A stretch of 64,000 nt of DNA, taken from the NCBI RefSeq assembly GCF_001625305.1, contig NW_017803854.1, positions 2,892,913-2,956,912 on the forward strand. Direction: 5' to 3'. Under the pieces are notes generated by a model, which saw only the letters and a list, made by a program, of their open reading frames with translations, did not search any database and was not told the DNA's origin. Of this stretch, positions 35,501-44,157 are shown one piece after another. Position 1 is the stretch's first letter, and each line of letters begins with the position of its first letter. Origin of the DNA: Branchiostoma belcheri (lineage: Eukaryota > Chordata > Leptocardii > Amphioxiformes > Branchiostomatidae). A program made the translations under genes and the position numbers.

Positions 35501-38203
35501 GCTGCTACTGCGAGTTCTTTGGACACGGAGGGGTAAGAAAGCAAAAATTATTATAGACACATAAGGCATTTGGCAGGGATGCTCCTCGTCGCATACAGAC
35601 ATTTCGTCATAATCTAGTATAAGGAGACAATAGCATATTTCTCTGAGACTTATATGAATATGTCTCCTCCTTTAAAAACTGCTGAAAAACCTAGAGATAG
35701 TAGTGCATTTGTTTTCCCTCAATTCTTTAGTATACACATTCAAGTGATTTGATCGTTAGTTCCTGAACTAGTTTCGACCAACCTGTTGTACTGTCCTTAG
35801 CCACTTGTAGCTCCTACTATTAAACAATCGTTGCTGGGACAGCAGGAGATACTGCTGTATTTGTTTTCCATTGATTCTTGTAGTAACCTTCATACACAAT
35901 AATTTCGAGTGTTAAAGGTCAATACTTGAACCAATATGGACTAACCTGTCGTACTATCCTCAGCCGCCCGTGGCTCCTACCAGCCGGAACTACACGGAGA
36001 TGCGAGAGAAGCTGAGACTGAGACTGACCCAGAGGAAGCAGCCCAAGTCGGAGGAGCGTCCCATCCCCGTCTCCCAGCCGCAGTGCGTCAAGAGCCAGTC
36101 ATCGGAGAAAATCGACTCCCGCGAGCTGGAGGAGCTTCTCAATTTCATCAACGGCGGTGAGGAGGAGGGGTCACCTAAAACCAGCTCCAGAGCAGCCAAG
36201 AGAGCGCGCCGCAAGCAGAGAAAGGTACGTGAGAGCAGTTTTGTCTTGGAACCTTTCTTGGTTCCCTTTCCTTGGAAATAATCCGAACATTTGATATATT
36301 AATGTTTTATGATTTTGTTGGTATGGTGGCCTTAAAATTGTGGCCTTGACTAGGAACACCTGTAAAAACAGATAAACTTTGCACAAGCCCATCTTTACTG
36401 TCCAGGTCTACTGCTGTTCTTCACATTATTTCATTTTAGTATATTACATAAGTCTAAATGTTGATGTGTTTCCTGTCCCCAGCTTGCGGAGGAGCAGGCC
36501 CGTCTGGAGGAGGAGGCCCGTCAGCTGGAGCTGCAGCGTCAGAAGGAGGAGGAGGAGAGAAGGCAGAAGGAGGAGCAGGAGAGACTACTGCAACAACAGC
36601 AGCAGAAAAACAACAAGAAGAAGAGGAAGAGCAAAACCTCCAATTCTGCCGTCTCCGGGGGGAACAACAAGACCTCAGCAGGCTCAAACATCATGGGCAC
36701 GGAGACTCTCCAGCCTAACGTAAAAAACCCAGTAGCCAGTAAATCAGACAAGGGTCAGCAGAACAGAGTTACGCAGCCGCCGCCGCCTCCTCCCATTGGC
36801 CAGGAGACCTGCCAACAAAACGGTTCCCTGAAGAGAAAGAAGAGGAAAGCCGGCAATAGGTCCCCGTCCATCCCGGAGAACAGGTCCAGCTCGGAGTCGC
36901 CACAGTCGGACCAGAGAGACAGGGTAAAGTCGGAGCACGCTCCCCGGCACCTCAATCACAAAATAGCTCCTGAGCGGCCGGTCAATCCAAAAGCTCATCC
37001 CCCTCAAGAAGCAGCCAACCACAAGCAGCTGAATGGCAGGGCTACCAACAACAAGTTGGCCAACGGGCTGGCAGCTCAGCAGAAGGTTGTGAATGGCCAT
37101 GTGCCCAATCAGAAAGCAATTAACATCAAGGCAGCCAGCCAGAAGTTGGTTAACGGACAGTGTGCCAACCAGAAGGTTGTAAGCAGCTTGGAAATCAGCC
37201 AGAAAGGTTTAAATCATGGCCAGGCCAAGAGAGCGAATTGCACCGTGGCCGTTCACCCGGTCAGCAAGGGTACAAAAGAGCAAGAACCGACCAGTGGGAA
37301 GCAGCACAACCTTGCCAAGACCTCTGCAGAAAAGAGACCGGAGATGAACGGCGTTTCGGAGCCTCCCAATAAAAAACAGCCCGGCAAACAGCCGCCGCAG
37401 GTGCAGCCACACGACAAGCAGCAGCTACCCAACAAACTGAAGGGCAACAAACCCGGCAAGGATGGCAAGACTCTGGACAGAGCTCTGGAGGAGAGACTAA
37501 AGTCAGAGGCACCGGCCAACCACAAGGCGCAGCGGGCACAGCCCCTACCCCGGGGAAAGCACCCCTCCCCAACCCCCTCCCCCACTGGCAGCGAGTCCCC
37601 CACTCCACAGGGTAAGACGTCCCCCAACGGCACCAAGAACAAGAAGAACAAGAAAAAGAACAAGAATGCCAGCCCCATGAGTGTGATAGGTGAGTTTAGA
37701 ACATATTATATAACTGACAAAACATTAATATTCTTGTAACTTTGAGCACAACAAAGTTAACTTATTGTATACCATTATAAGATTACTCACAGTTTCCATA
37801 TGTTTCCCCAGATGATATCTTCATGCCAAAAGATGAGCCTGAGACTGCTGAGCTGGATGACTTTGAGAAAGAACTGGAGGCCTTCAAAAGGTGAAGTGTG
37901 GCAAAGTGTCTCTTTAATGTCCAAGCAAACCAATTAAAATCTAGTGTGCATGTTCAATGATGTACTTTGCTATGCAATATTTAGCAGCAAAGTCAAAATC
38001 TTAGCCCTAGACCAATCATGTCTAATTCTTCTAAAATATTTGTCAATGGAGTTGTGAAGTAGCACTTACATGTATGTCTTGTTGTTTCTTCTGTCCGCAG
38101 ATTCTGCATGAATTCTGTGCCCAAGGAGCAGAAGGAGAAAGTCCACGTCAACATGAAGGACATCATCATCAAGGGCAAGTCCTCAGCAGTCCACGCCCAC
38201 TGA
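8583..38203 (+). CDS. FAM193A: FAM193A orthologue, 24 exons, about 1,732 residues
   Basis: Exons: 8583-8705, 22907-22954, 25504-25650, 26347-26427, 26713-26858, 27338-27447, 27894-27951, 28402-28505, 28898-29004, 29401-29525, 29823-29882, 30344-30431, 30745-30825, 31144-31295, 31644-31892, 32286-32468, 32886-33276, 33542-34505, 34803-34974, 35373-35532, 35964-36224, 36483-37689, 37812-37890 and 38101-38203. All have GT/AG borders and every junction keeps phase. Recognition rests on several blocks that match the vertebrate family: the helical REIAAEQERETQELQ region (exon 6), DPHQLYQRLE (exon 8), KYCDCCYCEFFGHGG followed by SRNYTEMREKLRLRL (exons 20-21), and the C-terminal DDIFMPKD...FKRFC block (exons 23-24). 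Other features are five CxCxxC motifs, an acidic tract (exon 17), a Glu/Gln-rich coiled-coil start and a Lys-rich tail (exon 22). The molecular function of FAM193A is poorly known. A second in-frame ATG at 8592 could also start translation. Confidence 0.94.
8706..11080 (+). other. FAM193A intron 1, 5' part
   Basis: Intronic and AT-rich. It contains an ATGT/ACATGTAC alternating microsatellite around 9898-9929 that is self-complementary. I see no exon or RNA gene. Confidence 0.5.
11083..14027 (+). mobile_element. 5'-truncated, frameshifted non-LTR retrotransposon (CR1/L2/Crack-like)
   Basis: The element encodes the C-terminal part of an endonuclease/exonuclease/phosphatase-type endonuclease (GDFNYP, SNVLDLVFTN, VGKSDHAVL) and then a reverse transcriptase (SNYRPVCLTS, YMDFRKAFDSV, GVPQGSVLGP, FADDTKLF). 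It ends not in poly-A but in three TCTAC repeats at about 14010-14025. That 3' microsatellite ending is typical of CR1/L2-type LINEs. No ORF1 is visible upstream, so the copy is 5'-truncated. It lies in FAM193A intron 1 in the sense orientation. The exact left end is uncertain; target-site duplications were not resolved. Confidence 0.88.
11224..13964 (+). pseudogene. Broken LINE ORF2 (endonuclease + reverse transcriptase)
   Basis: Two long open frames, 11224-13401 (725 codons) and 13401-13964, carry successive parts of one ORF2. The junction at about 13380-13401 is a one-base shift at an A-run: the reading frame leaves the post-RT region and resumes in the next frame with the conserved C-terminal segment. 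A second break lies just upstream of 11224, where the preceding endonuclease N-terminal codons (about 11097-11220) sit in other frames and contain stops. The copy therefore should not make functional protein. Identity is supported by the intact RT motifs, including the catalytic F-A-D-D. Confidence 0.85.
14028..15900 (+). other. FAM193A intron 1, middle part, with a perfect inverted repeat
   Basis: Intronic, AT-rich. A perfect 15-bp inverted repeat with an 8-base loop occupies 15212-15249. The 179-codon open frame on the minus strand at 15354-15893 has no motif or splice support. Confidence 0.45.
15212..15249. repeat. Perfect 15-bp inverted repeat, 8-base loop
   Basis: TGATCAAGAATATCA at 15212-15226 is the exact reverse complement of TGATATTCTTGATCA at 15235-15249, with ggcatata between them. 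It could be a foldback remnant or a chance AT-rich hairpin. Confidence 0.8.
16071..16614. mobile_element. Candidate DNA-type repeat with inverted ends, interrupted by a LINE/SINE tail
   Basis: GGCAGGGCTCGGAAT at 16071 and the reverse complement of ATTTCGAGCCCTGCC near 16600-16614 form imperfect inverted ends. Inside, GCACCCAA-like stretches occur near both ends of the right part (16293 and 16549). The interval 16106-16287 matches a different repeat that also occurs at 42420-42610, so the structure looks nested. Confidence 0.4.
16106..16287 (+). repeat. Retrotransposon-tail repeat, copy 1 (hairpin + AGATAC tail)
   Basis: The left part matches 42425-42530 and is followed by a conserved core, AGCTGGTGTGTTACGCC, the loop GAAA and GGCGGTTATACCGG. 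It ends in three AGATAC units at about 16270-16287. A stem-loop followed by a short tandem tail is how stringent CR1/L2-type LINEs and their SINE partners end. It is not the same family as the LINE at 11083-14027. Confidence 0.7.
17945..18831. mobile_element. Candidate nonautonomous DNA transposon with 12-bp terminal inverted repeats
   Basis: TACCTCCGGGTA at 17945-17956 is exactly inverted as TACCCGGAGGTA at 18820-18831, 887 bp apart. The interior is richer in CpG than the flanking intron and contains a duplicated segment (18246-18330 and 18655-18735). There is no transposase coding. No clear target-site duplication is visible, so the borders are provisional. Confidence 0.5.
20381..20463 (+). 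repeat. Degenerate tandem repeat, about 22-bp unit, four copies
   Basis: GGAACTCTGGGTA-like units begin at about 20381, 20402, 20425 and 20449, with 21-24 base spacing and rising divergence (GGAACTCTTGGTA, AGAACTCTTAGTA). Intronic. Confidence 0.65.
21827..21839 (-). promoter_or_regulatory. Perfect DR1 nuclear-receptor-type site in FAM193A intron 1
   Basis: TGACCTTTGACCT reads on the minus strand as two AGGTCA half-sites separated by one base (DR1), the arrangement bound by RXR heterodimers, HNF4 and PPAR-type receptors. Whether it is used is unknown; one 13-base match in an intron can arise by chance. Confidence 0.35.
22126..22295. repeat. Diverged relative of the MITE at 48871-49013
   Basis: GATCCCATAGCTCCGCCCAC here matches GATCCCATAGCTCTGCCCAC at 48880 with one change, and the right end, GACAGTCAGGGCTGAT, resembles GGGCAGTCAGGATCGGT there. 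The ends here are eroded. Confidence 0.55.
23474..23533 (-). repeat. Retrotransposon-tail repeat, copy 2 (core only)
   Basis: On the minus strand this carries AGCTGGTGTGTTATGCC, the loop GAGG, GGCAATTATACCGG and a decayed tail ending ACAGATACAGA. The lower stem pair C-G of copy 1 is T-A here. Confidence 0.65.
24495..24589. repeat. 95-bp near-perfect palindrome (foldback element)
   Basis: The left arm begins AATACAACACGGTGTATTCC and the right arm reads, reverse-complemented, AATACAACAAGGTGTATTCC. The arms continue to pair through the central CCCGCGGG with only about seven mismatches over 47 bases. It lies in FAM193A intron 2. This resembles a foldback or MITE end structure; no transposase is nearby. 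Confidence 0.75.
24600..24870. other. CpG-rich block in FAM193A intron 2
   Basis: This stretch has many CpG dinucleotides, unlike the surrounding AT-rich intron, and an internal near-duplicate (CCCGGGCCGTACGCG and CCCGGGCCGTACCGC, about 24777-24817). It directly follows the palindrome at 24495-24589. It may be part of one inserted element or a small CpG island with promoter activity. The open frames on both strands here look like a consequence of GC content. Confidence 0.45.
28133..28157 (+). repeat. GTA trinucleotide microsatellite
   Basis: Seven successive GTA/TAG units within FAM193A intron 7. Intronic, no coding effect. Confidence 0.8.
29928..29978 (-). repeat. Retrotransposon-tail repeat, copy 3 (core only)
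   Basis: On the minus strand it carries AGCTGGTGTGTAACGCC, the loop GAAG and GGCGGTTATACCGG, then ACCGATACAGATC. Located in FAM193A intron 11. Confidence 0.65.
33066..33252 (+). repeat. GAT/GAG coding microsatellite encoding an acidic tract in FAM193A
   Basis: Within exon 17, imperfect GAT/GAG/GAC repeats encode roughly 60 residues that are nearly all Asp or Glu. Such tracts are low-complexity, often length-polymorphic, and may bind basic partners. The apparent proteins in other frames here (poly-Ser and Pro/His-rich on the minus strand, Arg/Met-rich on the plus strand) are shadows. Confidence 0.85.
37011..37220 (+). repeat. Seven tandem 30-bp coding repeats (10-residue units) in FAM193A exon 22
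   Basis: From 37011 the frame divides into seven 10-residue units: AANHKQLNGR, ATNNKLANGL, AAQQKVVNGH, VPNQKAINIK, AASQKLVNGQ, CANQKVVSSL and EISQKGLNHG (residues about 1447-1516). The Lys is at the same place in every unit and NG at positions 8-9 in most. The register is fixed by codons, which shows duplication within the coding sequence. Confidence 0.85.
38101..38203 (+). other. FAM193A terminal coding exon
   Basis: The last exon completes the conserved C-terminal block (FKR | FCMNSVP...) and ends ...VHAH-stop at 38201-38203. It is the first unit of a tandem duplication that continues into the 3' UTR (38126-38420). Confidence 0.9.
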
Positions 38204-38425
38204 ACCTTAACCTTTGACCCTTGGGTGGAGCAGAAGGTGAAAGTTCATGTCAACAGGAATGATGTCATCATGGGCAGGTCATCCAGCATCCATGCCAGCT
38301 GACCCTTGACCTCTGACCCTTATTGGGGAACAGGTCAAAATGTCATGTATGAAAAATATCATGAAGGTCAAGGCTGTCCTGTGCTAATAATGTTGACCTC
38401 TGACCTTTAACCTCTGCACAAAAGT
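38126..38425 (+). repeat. Three tandem ~100-bp units spanning the FAM193A stop codon
   Basis: Unit starts are marked by GAGCAGAAGGAGAAAGTCCA at 38126, GAGCAGAAGGTGAAAGTTCA at 38228 and the diverged GAACAGGTCAAAATGTCATG at 38328. Later parts also match: AGTCCACGCCCACTGAACC against CATCCATGCCAGCTGACCC. Unit 1 is coding; units 2 and 3 lie after the stop and are no longer open. Confidence 0.8.
38208..38406 (-). promoter_or_regulatory. Three DR1-like nuclear-receptor motifs in the FAM193A 3' region
   Basis: Each tandem unit contributes TGACCT-type half-sites spaced by one base: TAACCT-T-TGACCC (38208-38220), TGACCT-C-TGACCC (38307-38319) and TGACCT-C-TGACCT (38394-38406, perfect AGGTCA-G-AGGTCA on the minus strand). 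The match to RXR/HNF4-type DR1 is seen; function is inference. Confidence 0.35.
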
Positions 38426-39933
38426 AGGCATCTTCCAAGCAACTTTAGTTTGTTTCATTTTTACTGACTTGATTTTCATGGTAGACAAGCTGTGCTATAA
38501 GGATATAATAGCTTGTTAAGAAAAATTCCTACAATGCTGCATTATTAGCAGCACATGAAGTTGATATGTACATGCTCCTTTCCTCAAAAATTATTTTACC
38601 TTATTTTATGTGGCATCCAACATGTATTATTTTAGGTTGGAGTAACTATAGTATTTTACTTTGTTTTATCCTTTAACTGTGCATCAACTTCTGTACTTCA
38701 GCTTGTAAGGAAAAGCTTGGAAGATGTCTACTAACCATCACCAGCCCCTCCACACCAAGCACAGATCAGTCCTCACGATTTAACTCTCGGTCTCATTATT
38801 GTCTTCCTTCTGTTGATTAGTAGAACTATCACAGTGTTGGTCTTCCTTGAGTTAGTTTAGAGCAGAGCTGTTCAATCCCAAAGTTTGGTTGTCAAGTCAA
38901 GGTGTTTGAGAGACACCAGACACAGTAGATGCTTGCTAGGCTAGTTAGGATAGACTAGTTTTTCATGTATCCCTATGCAATAGTTAGGTTCAAATTGCTA
39001 AGTAGTAGTAGAGAGGTTCACTCAGCAGCTAAGGCAAGATAACACAATGCAGCTTCTTTTTATCTTGCACCTATGGAGAGTACTTTGATTGAGATGCTGT
39101 AGATAGATGCCTAGTGTGCCAGTAGACAAGCCGTGAAGTTGGAAGACACTACAGTATGTTGATGACATGTTGGTTAGGGTTGCACATAGCAAAGCTGATG
39201 TTTAGATAGATTCATGCTGGTGTGGAGGGGTCAGGGGGACTAGTGCGTGAAGGAAATCCAGTTGTTTGGGGGACTAGATCGCTTTGTGCCGTTGGGAACT
39301 GTTATGTGGAGTAGATACATGTGTACCCAACATTGAAATGGGAGCCAATGTTGAGAGGGAAACTGGGGAGGGGGGTTGATTCCATACGACAAGAGGAACG
39401 GGAGAACCAAGACTCAGTGTTACATCACTGTATGACCTATGACCTCTACTACTGTGGTTGCCACGCGAACCACAGCCTACTCGCTCGACCCCTTCTTGTC
39501 TGCACTGCAAAGACGGAAACGATTTCGCACCGAGCCCGCGATGAATGTATGCTGCCCGTATCGAAAAACCCGCTCGCTACAACTACAACTACTTTTACTG
39601 ACTACTACAGCTATTATACTACTACTACTACTACTTGTGACTTTTTCTAAGAGTTGTACTGGAATCAAAGTCGACCAGTAGTGCAGGCACTAGTGCCTAC
39701 TTACAGCTGCAACTTTTGTTCTGACTAGCGTATAGCAAAATGTAATGGCAAAGAGAGAGAGAGAGAGAGAAATAGAGTAAAAAATTGTACTTGCTTTTAG
39801 CATCTCTTGAATTTGAATAGAATATTCTTGCCTGGAGAGAGGAGCCAGTGAAGACAGGAGTTTGAATGCATGTGACTGGAGTAACTGCCACATTGTTAAT
39901 AAGAATAGTATGAGAGATTGCACAACATTAACA

Positions 39934-39939
39934 ATTAAA
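39934..39939 (+). terminator. Probable FAM193A polyadenylation signal
   Basis: ATTAAA followed after about 20 bases by GT-rich sequence (GTGTCTCTGTGTCTG, about 39963-39980). Other signals could be used. Confidence 0.45.
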
Positions 39940-39955
39940 GATAGCTAACCATTGT

Positions 39956-41560
39956 ATCCATCCGTGTCTCTGTGTCTGATTCTGTGTGAAGTATGGGAGC
40001 TTTGTGGGTGTAATGTCACATTGCAAGTAGGTGAACAGATAAGAGTAATGCTGGAATTTATAAAGGTGTAAATGAGATTAGAAGCTGCCTTATTTTCTAT
40101 TTTAGACTAGTAATATTAGTGTGGGTGCCATGTTATTTTCCACGAGCTCCATGCTGGCCGAAAAAATCTTTAAATTTGCTTGGTTGGTCAGGACAAAATC
40201 TGATTGTACCCAATATGAAATTAGTGGGAATTTCTTGAGCTTACTATGGTCACGTCTAACAATGGTAGGATTACTTGGTCAGACATGCTCAACATGTTCT
40301 GGTGATGTGACGTATTAGTATATTATTTACACATTCACGCTTTTGTATGTCTGGTAAATTATGAACTAAGCTGATTCAACGTAACCTGGTCTAAGGTCCA
40401 CTACAAACTACACTGCAATCCGCTTATGTGCACCATGATGGAACGTTTGAAATTAAATTCAAAAGCGTGTTTAGATATTCTTTAAACGACAGTTTCAAAA
40501 TGTTATACTTTTGCTCGTTTCTTGTTTTGTTAAATCCGGATGTAGATGATATGAAGAGCAGTGGCCTTGGTGAGCAAAGAGAGGGCAAACAGGAACTTGA
40601 CTGAAGAACCTTCACGTCCAATACTGGTCGTGCCGTGTCGAAACGCTTGGCCTCCCTTTGCTATTGTTGCACATACAACAACCTCAACACTGCACAGTAT
40701 AAAGAAAGGTTCTCATTCAGAAAAAGTAAAAGTTACTTTTGCGTCAAGATACACTCGAGAGTGAAAGGCGTGGATGTTAAGAGTGGTGCGCAGTAATCTT
40801 TGGATGAATTCCTACAAGACGTTTTCTATTCACTGTTTGTTCTGGAAGAAATGAGCCGTGGAGGACCTGAGCCCTTAAGACGTGTTTGAGCAGCACTTGA
40901 TTCGTTGTAACAGGATGTCGCTCATCTGCTCGTTGCCATGGTAACGGAGATCCTGAGACAGCTGGCCAAATGGAGTTTGTAAGGAGCTCTGCCCGCAGGA
41001 GTAGGTCCTTTGTGCAGGAGGTCTTCATCCTTGGATGATTAACGTCTATCACGCTACGCTGATGTAAGATTCATTTTTAGACGTCAGTTTTGTTTCCTTT
41101 TCGGACTCGAGCCTGATCAAGGTGAGGCCTGCTTTTCTTTTTCTTCTCACTGATTTTCTTGTAGAAAGTCGCTAGTTTAGCCATGGATATGGACCAAAAA
41201 CTAGAATCAAGTACGAAGAAAATGCTATAATTAGAGTGTACAAGGTGTAATTCGTTAGGAACAAAACAAGCTTATTGTTCTGAACAGATTTAAACAGTTA
41301 AGAATCACTCTCTGGAAGGCTTTTTTCTTCATCTCTAGACAGTGCTTGTCGACAGCAGGTTTGGGGCAGTCTTCAACACGGGTTTCTTTCTAAACTTTCT
41401 AAACTGTGTTCCTTGTTTTCCTTTTTGTTTTTTCCTTTCGTTGACAAAATGGATTATTTTGTAATCGAACAAGATAAAGTTAGTAGTGGTAGAAATATCC
41501 GGATATGCTACATGTATGCTCATGCGCATATAACCTTCCTAACCCCATGTTTCTCCGCAG
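39956..41560. other. Spacer between FAM193A and the CUB/sushi gene
   Basis: No supportable coding exon or RNA gene. Somewhere in here or just after lies the promoter of the CUB/sushi gene. A possible noncoding exon end (CAAG|GTGAGG) is near 41119. Confidence 0.4.
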
Positions 41561-41594
41561 ACCCAGCGATGACGATAACCACTGTAAGGTGAAG
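41561..41594 (+). other. Possible noncoding leader exon of the CUB/sushi gene, with a small uORF
   Basis: A polypyrimidine tract and CGCAG precede 41561, and GAAG|GTGAGT follows 41594. It holds a 7-codon open frame (MTITTVR-stop) that begins at 41569 and reaches its stop inside the exon. A second candidate leader exon is 43938-43991 with an 11-codon uORF (MNEPWSSFLTV). Both are predictions from splice signals only. Confidence 0.3.
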
Positions 41595-44157
41595 GTGAGT
41601 TGAAACTTTATCTTCTTGTTCCTGAAACTACATTCATACATGTAGGTAGAGTTATCTAACAAGCACGCGTGCACTTCGTAGCTATTTTTGACACACTTTG
41701 CAACATAGTCATACTTCGGCATTCATATGAAACATCGAGAGGGGCGAATCTTTGAGTTGCAAAACGGAGAGGGTTTAGTAAGCTGAATCATGACGTTTAT
41801 GAAACATTAGTTGACACTAGCTGCTGTTTGTAGCTAAACGAAATTTTCCTTTTGCACTACTATCAAGTCATAATATGAAGTACTAGACTTAAGTACAGAT
41901 GGAATAATTCAGCATGGCCACTAAAACAAAACATTCTGACATCTCCCTAGTCTGGGAAACAAAAAATGATCAGAAGAAGGAAAGGGTTCAGACTAATAAC
42001 CATGGCATTTTAATTTAGTACAATGTGTAAAAAAATTAAGGCGTAATGTGTTTTACCATCCAAACTTTACAAACAGTGCCCGAAGAATAGCAGAAATTGA
42101 CGTACGGCATGGACACCCCTTTGTAAAATACACACTCTCTAGTGAGAAAAGTAAGGGGATAGCAAAAGTACATAAAGCAGGAGGGATGAAAGAGAAGTTT
42201 CAAGAAGCAGGCATTGCAACTGTACATATGTACACGCAAAGGGCCGCAGAAATAAGAGGTGGGAATAGTAGTGAGAGGTTTTAGGACTACAGTATCTGCT
42301 TACGTGCCTATAACTGCATAGGAACGTAAAGTACCAGAGTTATCCACCAAGGATTGAGGTGTTGAAAAATTCATTCGTTTATGGAACTATCGCATCTATA
42401 TATAGTGGAACCCGCTGTCACCAAGTACAGTAGGGGCATTATCATAAGATACAATGTAGCTTCTTTAAACAATGTTTAGAGTTAGATGTTCAAGGGTTAG
42501 GTGTAACAAGTCGTTCGGTGTAATGTAGCCAGCTGCCGTCGAGCCGCGTGCCTGCGAAGCTGGTGTGTTACGCCGAAGGGCGGTTATTCCGGCTATACAG
42601 ATACAGATACTAGAAAGTACTTCCTCTTAAAACGAGGTAGTTTGGGTCGACGAACGCTATCCATACGTATCCATAATCGGACCTGTTCTCAATAGGGTGA
42701 GCTCCTGGTATCCTAGAACGCAGATTTGCCCCAGGTACGGTTTAATACGCGCGTACCTTTAATCAACCTCCTTGTTTTGAGTTATTCAATTTAGAAGATG
42801 ACCATGTCACAGTGAGAAGTTGGTTGTGATCTTACCGAAATGTCGTTACTTCTATCATGCCTTCATGGCAAACGACGTAAATTTGTTTGTTGATTTCACT
42901 TGGAATTTCTCTTCACCTTCAGCTAACAAGAGAAACGTTTCGATCCAGTTCTGGGCAGTTTGAACTCACCCAATTAAAGGCATCAAAGCCTCATGATACT
43001 TGCAAATTATCTTTCCTCGCCCTAATGATGTTCTGAAGATCACCTCAGGTCCGAATGTCAGACGACACGTGTGTGTTTTTACCCTGACGTGTTGGCTCTG
43101 ATCAAGCGTGCCGCCATTTTGGATTCTCGTCACGTCCACCGCGTGAGGTCGGTCAACGATCTGCACAACACTTCAGCACCTGGAGTGTGTGTAGAGTCTA
43201 ACGTTTCTATCCCCTTCACAACGACGAGTGCTTTTCCTTGGATTTGAGTGGCAACTGTACATTTTTGTGTACAGTCAATCCTGCCCGCAGTCAACCCGCA
43301 ATTTTTGGCATCCTGACTAAAAAACGTACAGCCAATGGAAGAGAGGAAAACAAACGACTTTTGTTAAGACTTAAACCTCCTAGCTAAACTAAAGTTCCAG
43401 TGCAATCAACTTCCGTCTTTCGAAAAAAAGACAATACCGTTCATTTGTATCTCATTTTCCTAATATAATGAGTTAAGAACCTGGCAGTTGTGAAAGTAGA
43501 CGACAATGTTTATCACGACAAACCGTCCACAGCTTGCCCTGTAAGCATGTCTAAACTTAACCAAAGCAAACAACAACAACCCAGGCGTCGCTAAGCAAAT
43601 AAAACCCGAAGTGAAAAAATACAACATATCAAAAAAAAGGAGTCATAAATCCTTTTAAATGAATCACATTTGTGGCCAAGTTCTCGATGATTGCGCAGTC
43701 TAGTGACTCCACGAGAGACCCAATCGTAGGTACGATTCGTGTCCATCAAAGCCTCATCGACATGCCGACATTCAAATAAGCTCATTACGTTCTTATAGCT
43801 CGGTATAGGATTACTGACGAATGTTGTAGCTACATCCTTTTAAGGGCACTTCATGCACACCTGGACGCCTACCGCCGTGTTGATTCGTTCCGCTCCGCAG
43901 AGTGAACATTTGCCCTTTTCTTCTCCGCACACACAGGCGGAACTGTCCATGAACGAGCCTTGGTCTTCTTTCCTGACGGTTTGACACAAGGTAAAATCAC
44001 TTTTCGCCGTAATTTATCGAGTCTTTTATCATTAAAGAACGCTGATGTTGTAGCAAGTATCTGATTGACAAGTTAAGATGTTTTGTACGTGAAATTTCGT
44101 TGCGTGCATTTTACATTTGCCATTGATGCACATGTGACATTCTATTTGGATTTCTAG
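41595..44157 (+). other. Probable leader introns of the CUB/sushi gene
   Basis: No coding exon is seen. It holds the full-length-like retrotransposon-tail repeat at 42414-42610 and the candidate leader exon at 43938-43991. Confidence 0.4.
42414..42610 (+). repeat. Retrotransposon-tail repeat, copy 4 (hairpin + AGATAC tail)
   Basis: Matches 16100-16287 over its length, including CAAGTACAGTAGGGGCATTA near the left end and CAAGGGTTAGGTGTAACAAG. The hairpin core is ACGCC, loop GAAG, GGCGGTTATTCCGG, followed by two to three AGATAC units. Confidence 0.75.

Larger units (their letters stand above)
38204..39955 (+). other. FAM193A 3' UTR
   Basis: About 1.75 kb after the stop with no further coding exon. 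It holds the tandem units noted above, ACT/CTA trinucleotide runs (about 39580-39635) and a GA dinucleotide run at about 39752-39769. The small open frames at 39274-39681 are not supported as genes. Confidence 0.6.
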
